From positions 3,844,001 through 3,908,000 of the forward strand of contig NZ_CP094526.1 in NCBI RefSeq assembly GCF_029910095.1: DNA of 64,000 nt. Reading direction: 5' to 3'. Each line of letters opens with the position of its first letter. Position 1 is the first letter of the stretch. The notes below the pieces were generated by a model, which was not told where the DNA came from, did no database searches, and worked only from the letters and a program-made list of their open reading frames with translations. This document shows positions 59,723 through 64,000 of this stretch, piece by piece. A program made the translations under genes and the position numbers. Source of the DNA: Bradyrhizobium sp. ISRA464. GTDB lineage: Bacteria; Pseudomonadota; Alphaproteobacteria; Rhizobiales; Xanthobacteraceae.

Positions 59723-61225
59723 TCAAGCCGCCTCCAGCAGGCGATCCTTGCTCACCGCCTCGCCGGCGAATTCACGCACCACCGCGCCGCGCTTCAGCAC
59801 CAGGATCCGGTCGGCCAGCGACAGCACCGTTTCCGGTTCCGTCGACAGCACGATGATCGCGAGTCCCTTGGCGCGGAGGTCGCGGACGATGTTGATCACG
59901 TCGTTCTTGGCGCCGACATCCATGCCGCGGGTCGGCTCGCACAACACCAAAAGACGCGGAGGGTAGGTCAGCCATTTCGCCAGCGCCACCTTCTGCTGGT
60001 TGCCGCCGGAGAGCATGCCGAGGTCGAGGCCGACGACCGGCGGCCGGATCTGCAATTGCTCGACCTGCCGCTGCGCGATCGCGCGCTCCCGGACCGGCTT
60101 GAGCAGCAGGGCGGAGATTCGGTCGAGGATGCTGATCGAGACGTTCTTGTAGACCGGTTCCTGGTGGAACAGCATGGCGCGCCGGCTCTCGGGCACCAGC
60201 GCGATACCCGCACGCCTCGCCGCCGCGGTGCTGCGGAATGTCTTGGAGGAGCCGTCGACCGCCAGCGTTCCGCCGTCCGGCTTCAGCTTGCCGAACAGGA
60301 TGCGCGACAGCTCCAGCTGCCCGCAACCCATGAAACCGTAGATCCCGAGCACCTCTCCGGCGCGGGCCTCGAACGAGACGTCCTGCAGGCTGCGGCCGAG
60401 CGAGAGCTGGTTGACCTTCAGGACCACCGAACCGTCGCCCGACTGTGGCAGCATGAGATCGTCGGTGTAGCTGTGCTCCAGCACTTCGCCGCCGCGGCCG
60501 ATCATGGCCTCGATCAGAGCGCCCTTGGTGGTGGCGGCGGACGCAGTCTCCGCGATCTTCCGCCCGTTCCGGAACACGGTCACGGTGTCGGAGACACGCA
60601 GGATGTCTTCGATGAAATGCGAGATGAAGACGATGCTGGTGCCTTCGTCGCGCAGCTTGCGCAGCGTCGCAAACAGACGCTCGACCTCCGGCGGCGAGAG
60701 CGCCGAGGTCGGCTCGTCCAGGATGATGATGCGCGCGCCGGAGAACAGCACGCGGGCGATCTCGATCAGTTGCTGCAGGCCGATCGGCAGGTCGCCGAGC
60801 CTGCTCATCGGATCGACGTCGATGCCGAAGCGGGCGAGCTGCTCGCCGGCCTCGCGCGCCATCCGCCGCCACTGCACCAGCCCGAGCCGATTGGTCGGCT
60901 GGTTGCCGAGGAAGACGTTCTCGGCGACCGTCAGGTCGGGGGCGACACTGAGCTCCTGATGCACCATGCCGATGCCGGCCGCGTGCGCGTCGCGGGCCGA
61001 GCGGAAGCGGGTCTCCTTGCCATCAAGCATGAAGCGGCCGGAAAACTCCGGGTGCACGCCGGCGATGATCTTCATCAGCGTGCTTTTTCCTGCGCCGTTT
61101 TCGCCGACGAGACCATGGATCTCGCCGGCATAGAGCGAAAAGTCGACCCCACGAAGGGCTTCGACACCGCCGAAGGCCTTCGTGATCTGGTTCAACTCGA
61201 GGATCGGGGAGCGTCCCTGCGACAT
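59723..61225 (-). CDS. Sugar ABC transporter ATP-binding protein, RbsA-type with two ATPase domains
   Basis: 500 residues, the expected size for a tandem-domain RbsA/MglA. The N-terminal domain has Walker A GENGAGKST, signature LPIGLQQLIEIARVL (in place of LSGGQ), and Walker B IIILDEPTSAL. The C-terminal domain has a degenerate Walker A (GFMGCGQLELSRILFG), signature LSGGNQQKVALAKWL and Walker B LLVLCEPTRGMDVG. One degenerate site is normal in this family. Sits between the binding protein and the permease genes. Confidence 0.95.
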   Translation of the reverse strand: MSQGRSPILELNQITKAFGGVEALRGVDFSLYAGEIHGLVGENGAGKSTLMKIIAGVHPEFSGRFMLDGKETRFRSARDAHAAGIGMVHQELSVAPDLTVAENVFLGNQPTNRLGLVQWRRMAREAGEQLARFGIDVDPMSRLGDLPIGLQQLIEIARVLFSGARIIILDEPTSALSPPEVERLFATLRKLRDEGTSIVFISHFIEDILRVSDTVTVFRNGRKIAETASAATTKGALIEAMIGRGGEVLEHSYTDDLMLPQSGDGSVVLKVNQLSLGRSLQDVSFEARAGEVLGIYGFMGCGQLELSRILFGKLKPDGGTLAVDGSSKTFRSTAAARRAGIALVPESRRAMLFHQEPVYKNVSISILDRISALLLKPVRERAIAQRQVEQLQIRPPVVGLDLGMLSGGNQQKVALAKWLTYPPRLLVLCEPTRGMDVGAKNDVINIVRDLRAKGLAIIVLSTEPETVLSLADRILVLKRGAVVREFAGEAVSKDRLLEAA

Positions 61226-61234
61226 GAGGGCCGC

Positions 61235-62257
61235 TCAGATCAGGAAGTGATCCTCCATCCACTGCATGCCGGGGGCGTTGGCCTTGGTCACCACGGGGCC
61301 GTCGGTCACGACATTCTTCGGGATGCCCTTGCCGCTCTTCTCGCCGGCGACCACGGCGGCCACGCCCGCGATGATGGCGCCGCCATGGATGCGGCAGGAC
61401 GGGTTGCGGACGGTCGCGTACATGCGGCCTTCGCTCACTGCCTGGATCGCCGGCGGCATGGCGTCGACGCCGCCGATCAGGATGTTGGTGCGGTTGTGCG
61501 CCTTCATGATGTTGTAGGCGGCGAGCGCCATGTCGTCATTGTGGAAGAAGGCTGCGTCGATCTGCGGGTACTTCGTCAGATAGGTCTCCCAGAGGCGGGC
61601 GGTCTTGGAGACGTCCCAGTCGGCGGGCTGGGTGTCCAGCACCTCGATGTTCGGAAATTGCTTCACCACCGAGTTGAAGCCCTTGGCGCGGCCCTGCGCG
61701 CCGGTGTGACCGAGCGCGCCCTGGGTCATGATGATCTTGCCCTTGCCGCCGATCGCGTTGCAGAGCGCCTGCGTCACCGACGCGCCCATGAACTCGTTGT
61801 CGGGAGCGAGGAAGAAGTGGACGTTGATCTGGTCGAGCGGCGCGATCAGCGTATCCATGTCGATCACGGGAATGCCGGCGTCGATCATCTTCTGTACGGG
61901 TTGGGTGAGGGTGCCGATGCCGAACGCCTGGATCGCGACGAAATCCCATTTCTGCGACGCCATATTGTCGATCGCGGCGCGTTGCTTGACGGCGTCAAGC
62001 TGGCCGTCAAACCATGTGACCTCGACGTTGAACAGCTTGCCCCAGAACTCGGCCGCCTTCTTGCCCTGCGCGCACCACGTCGCCTGCAGTCCCGCGTTGG
62101 AGAATGCGGCCTTCAGCGGCTTTTCCGAGCGGCCCATTTCGGCTGCGAGCGCGGGGTTGACGTTCATCCCGCCGAACAGCACTGCTGCCGCTCCGCCGGC
62201 TGCCGCCATTTGCAGAAGATCGCGTCGTGACGTCGGAGTTTTATCCATCCCTGGCAT
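61235..62257 (-). CDS. Sugar ABC transporter substrate-binding protein, RbsB-like (Peripla_BP_4)
   Basis: 340 residues from ATG 62257 with GAGGGAG upstream; an in-frame start at 62437 is rejected. A twin-arginine-type signal ([17 protein letters not shown]) precedes the mature domain starting near LAAEMGRSEKP. The pattern of sugar-binding proteins is seen: KAAFSNAGLQATWCAQG, AFGIGTLTQPVQKMIDAGIPVIDMD, HNDDMALAAYNIM and IGGVDAMPPAIQAV. It delivers a monosaccharide or related polyol to the adjacent permease and ATPase. First gene of the three-gene transporter operon. Confidence 0.93.
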   Translation of the reverse strand: MPGMDKTPTSRRDLLQMAAAGGAAAVLFGGMNVNPALAAEMGRSEKPLKAAFSNAGLQATWCAQGKKAAEFWGKLFNVEVTWFDGQLDAVKQRAAIDNMASQKWDFVAIQAFGIGTLTQPVQKMIDAGIPVIDMDTLIAPLDQINVHFFLAPDNEFMGASVTQALCNAIGGKGKIIMTQGALGHTGAQGRAKGFNSVVKQFPNIEVLDTQPADWDVSKTARLWETYLTKYPQIDAAFFHNDDMALAAYNIMKAHNRTNILIGGVDAMPPAIQAVSEGRMYATVRNPSCRIHGGAIIAGVAAVVAGEKSGKGIPKNVVTDGPVVTKANAPGMQWMEDHFLI

Positions 62258-62375
62258 TGGTGTTTGCTCCCTCTTCATTTTTCTGGCCGTCGGCGTCAGT
62301 TGCACGCGCCGCGGATAAAGCGAGTGTGTCACAATCGGAACAGCTCCGCTACGCCCTCGCGGTGACGCGATGTTG

Positions 62376-62783
62376 CTAACCCGCGTGCTGCCGAACGACG
62401 GTCTCGAGGTCGTGCAGCAGCTTGTGCCACGCAGCATCGATGTCGCTCGACCATTGCTCGGCGAGAAGCTCGCGCAGGGTTGCGGCGATCACGCCGAAGA
62501 ACCCGACGAACAGCTCGCGCGGCGTGCCGTAGGCGTCATGCGACGACACCTCGCATTCGATCAGCCGGAAATGTCCGGTGCGCTCGCCGGCAAAATCGAG
62601 GATGGCCTCGATCGTGAGCGACAGCATCGAGCCCTTCACCGGATCGCTGCCTTCGGTGCGAAACATCGCCTGCGCCTCGGGGTGTTCGCGGAACAGGCGG
62701 CGATAGACCAGCGGCGTGAGATCGTCGCAGCACGCGGCGGCGAGCTCGAAGCTATGCTCGATCGGATTTGTTGATGACGTCAT
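62376..62783 (-). CDS. Single-domain globin-like haemoprotein
   Basis: 135 residues, the size of a single-domain bacterial globin. Features include LVYRRLFREHPEAQAMFR (A-C helices with the CD Phe), GSMLSLTIEAILDFAG (E helix), the candidate proximal His82 in CEVSSHDAYGTP and a terminal WHKLLHDLETVV helix. It would bind haem and sense or detoxify O2, NO or related gases. The start lies 28 bases after a strong terminator on the same strand, so it may have a separate promoter or be controlled by read-through. It may be co-transcribed with the sugar transporter 118 bases downstream. Confidence 0.8.
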   Translation of the reverse strand: MTSSTNPIEHSFELAAACCDDLTPLVYRRLFREHPEAQAMFRTEGSDPVKGSMLSLTIEAILDFAGERTGHFRLIECEVSSHDAYGTPRELFVGFFGVIAATLRELLAEQWSSDIDAAWHKLLHDLETVVRQHAG

Positions 62784-62804
62784 TGCCGATTGCGATCATC
62801 ACAC

Positions 62805-62834
62805 AAAAAAAGAGCAGGGCTCCAAGCCCTGCTC
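62805..62834 (-). terminator. Rho-independent terminator without an upstream gene
   Basis: GAGCAGGGCT / AGCCCTGCTC perfect 10-base stem (62812-62821 and 62825-62834) with a 3-base loop. On the minus strand it is followed by T7. Confidence 0.9.
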
Positions 62835-62995
62835 CAAAAATTGTGTCGACCCTATTTGCCCCAAAAATGCGATTTGATCTTGATTGATGGGGTGACGCTG
62901 CTTATGCGCGTCGGGTTCCTCCCGAGACTTGGACCACCAAGACTAACCTTGCGGCTGGCCTAGGGCCGAATTGGTAGACCATCTTTCCAGGCTTG
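62812..62995 (-). ncRNA. Candidate non-coding RNA or attenuated leader upstream of the globin gene
   Basis: A strong terminator at 62805-62834 faces the minus strand, but no protein gene lies upstream of it on that strand. The minus-strand sequence above it has consecutive hairpins: CTTGG/CCAAG with a 4-base loop, TCGGG/CCCGA and GACGC/GCGTC around 62917-62955, and CCCCA/TGGGG near 62870-62900. The 5' end is not defined; 62995 is a guess. It could be a free-standing small RNA or a leader that ends before the globin gene. It does not match tmRNA, SRP RNA or a cobalamin riboswitch as I know them. Confidence 0.45.
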
Positions 62996-63229
62996 TCACC
63001 ATTTTCGGCAACGATTGTTCAAATTTCGAGCATTTTGCGAAATGATTGAGATGGTGCTACTGCCGGTTGCAGTGCGGGCCCGAAAACGCGTGATGGGGTA
63101 AGGGGATACGGCAGGTGCGAAGCACCCCGGGGCGCAATCGTCATGGCTAGTCATTTCCTGCCGTTGGAATAGACGGCGGCCGACTATGGTCTCGACTTCC
63201 AGGGTTCCTGGTGGTTAGTTCCCTCCCGG

Positions 63230-63613
63230 ATGGGTTTCGCGATGCGCCGGCGGCTGAAGAATTTTCTGCCCATAGTCCTGGTTGCCCTGCTGGTGCAGAT
63301 TTTTGCACCGATCGGGGCCTGCTGGGCGGCGAGCCTTGCCGCGTCCGACCCGCTGGCCGCTGCCGGCATCTGCCATGTCGACCCGAGCTCAGGGGGCGGG
63401 CAGGGCGACCAGGCTGGTCAGCACGCCCATGACGGCTGTTGCGCGGTGTGCAGCGTGCTGCAGACCGGGGCTCCCATCGATACCCCGCAAGTATCCGCTT
63501 CGCCCGCCGAACGCGCGGCGAGCCAGGTCGCCTGGCACGATTTCGCGTCCGTGCTGGTTCGCTCTCGCATCGGTTCGCACGCGCAGGCGCGCGCGCCTCC
63601 ATTTCTGTCCTGA
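63230..63613 (+). CDS. DUF2946 family protein
   Basis: 127 residues from ATG 63230; ATG 63242 (MRRRLKNFLPIVL) is equally possible. An N-terminal hydrophobic segment (FLPIVLVALLVQIFAPIGACW) acts as signal or anchor. The family hallmark is a His/Cys cluster, here HAHDGCCAVCSVLQ, which could bind a metal. These proteins often sit beside TonB-dependent receptors or copper genes, as here: the next gene is a TonB-dependent receptor 85 bases downstream. Function not established. Confidence 0.75.
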   Translation: MGFAMRRRLKNFLPIVLVALLVQIFAPIGACWAASLAASDPLAAAGICHVDPSSGGGQGDQAGQHAHDGCCAVCSVLQTGAPIDTPQVSASPAERAASQVAWHDFASVLVRSRIGSHAQARAPPFLS

Positions 63614-63698
63614 CGACGTTCTCGCGGCCGGTGCGTCTTGCGCGCCGGTGAAATGCCCTTGAGCAAACCGGCCAATGCGCCGGTGTCAGGATTCATAC

Positions 63699-64000
63699 AT
63701 GTTTCGTCATCATGCCCGCGGTGGCGCGGGCGTTGTCGCCGTCCAAGCGGCGCTGCTGGCGTCTGCTGAGCTGGCCCATGCGCAGAGCGGTGAGCAGAAG
63801 GTGCTCCCGGCTGTCACCGTCGAAGCGCCGCGCCCATCGCCACGGCAGGCCGCGCACAAGCCGGTCCATCGGGCGGCCGCCAGCCGGCCGCGGACGGCGC
63901 CTGCCGCGGCGGCGCAGCACAGGCCAATCGTGGTCGTCAATGCCGAGGGAGCAGGTGCCAACGCCTCGCTCAGGACCCCGCCCGCGGTCGAAAGGTTCCA
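63699..64000 (+). CDS. TonB-dependent receptor (3' end outside window)
   Basis: Open from ATG 63699 to the end of the window, 100 residues visible. A signal peptide (GVVAVQAALLASAELAHAQ) is followed by SGEQKVLPAVTVEAP, which resembles the TonB box and plug start of outer-membrane receptors. Then comes an Ala/Pro/Arg/His-rich linker of about 45 residues. The plug and barrel are beyond the window. The ligand, perhaps a metal chelate, is unknown; the DUF2946 gene just upstream suggests a metal. Confidence 0.65.
   Translation, partial: MFRHHARGGAGVVAVQAALLASAELAHAQSGEQKVLPAVTVEAPRPSPRQAAHKPVHRAAASRPRTAPAAAAQHRPIVVVNAEGAGANASLRTPPAVERF

Noticed and set aside
58661..62230. 1189-residue open frame on the plus strand
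   Set aside because: Antisense shadow of the three sugar transporter genes, which have clear family motifs on the minus strand.
62812..62995. tmRNA, SRP RNA or 6S RNA identity for the orphan transcript
   Set aside because: No tag-peptide frame, SRP loop or long open-bubble hairpin could be recognised.
63060..63229. Cobalamin riboswitch before the DUF2946/TonB receptor genes
   Set aside because: No B12-box-like or other conserved core elements could be found.

Overview
The window looks like chromosomal DNA from an alphaproteobacterium of the Bradyrhizobium group (Nitrobacteraceae). This is inferred from high G+C, the gene order glnB-glnA, tig-clpP-clpX-lon, a full nuo operon followed by birA-rnj-mce-DUF1467, alphaproteobacterial protein signatures, and several families of short palindromic intergenic repeats that I recognise from this group. 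No database search was run.

Layout. 1-2.5 kb: the 3' part of a hybrid sensor kinase and an orphan periplasmic binding protein. 2.7-6.5 kb: nitrogen assimilation (glnB-glnA, with a good -24/-12 promoter) and the divergent NAD(P)HX repair gene. 6.5-9 kb: an intergenic repeat, then an IS5-type and an IS701-type element lying end to end exactly on the stop codon of the next gene. 9-11.5 kb: a mandelate-racemase-like enolase and a multicopper-oxidase fold protein that has lost most copper ligands. 11.5-18.6 kb: tRNA-Leu and the protein quality-control block tig-clpP-clpX-lon. 18.6-25.1 kb: a GntR/MFS pair with a visible double operator, GFA-family protein, tRNA-Val, small proteins, a methyltransferase, peptidase T, HU and tRNA-Asp. 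25-30.6 kb: an unrecognised polytopic membrane protein, small proteins, an orphan TRAP binding protein, an alpha/beta hydrolase and a decayed MFS gene.

30.6-33.9 kb: a Rieske oxygenase gene under a MarR-type regulator. Its probable partner MFS gene is a pseudogene, and the two are separated by a second IS701-type element that again sits on the stop codon. 34-49.8 kb: the 14-gene respiratory complex I operon nuoA-N, which carries two extra genes: an FkbM-type methyltransferase between nuoD and nuoE and a small membrane protein between nuoE and nuoF. Three palindromic repeats sit at gene boundaries near its 3' end. 49.9-54.5 kb: birA, RNase J, methylmalonyl-CoA epimerase, DUF1467 and methylthioribose kinase. 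54.5-58.7 kb: two virtually identical IS1182-family elements in direct tandem, then a gene-free zone of structured repeats. 58.7-62.3 kb: a ribose-type sugar ABC transporter. 62.4-64 kb: a single-domain globin, an orphan terminator implying a non-coding transcript, a DUF2946 protein and the start of a TonB-dependent receptor.

The most notable signals are: (i) three IS insertions placed on stop codons, each regenerating the stop through its target duplication; (ii) a conserved A7 slip site followed by a conserved -1-frame tail in both diverged IS701-type transposases; (iii) the methyltransferase and small membrane gene embedded in the nuo operon; (iv) a strong terminator with no gene upstream of it near 62.8 kb.
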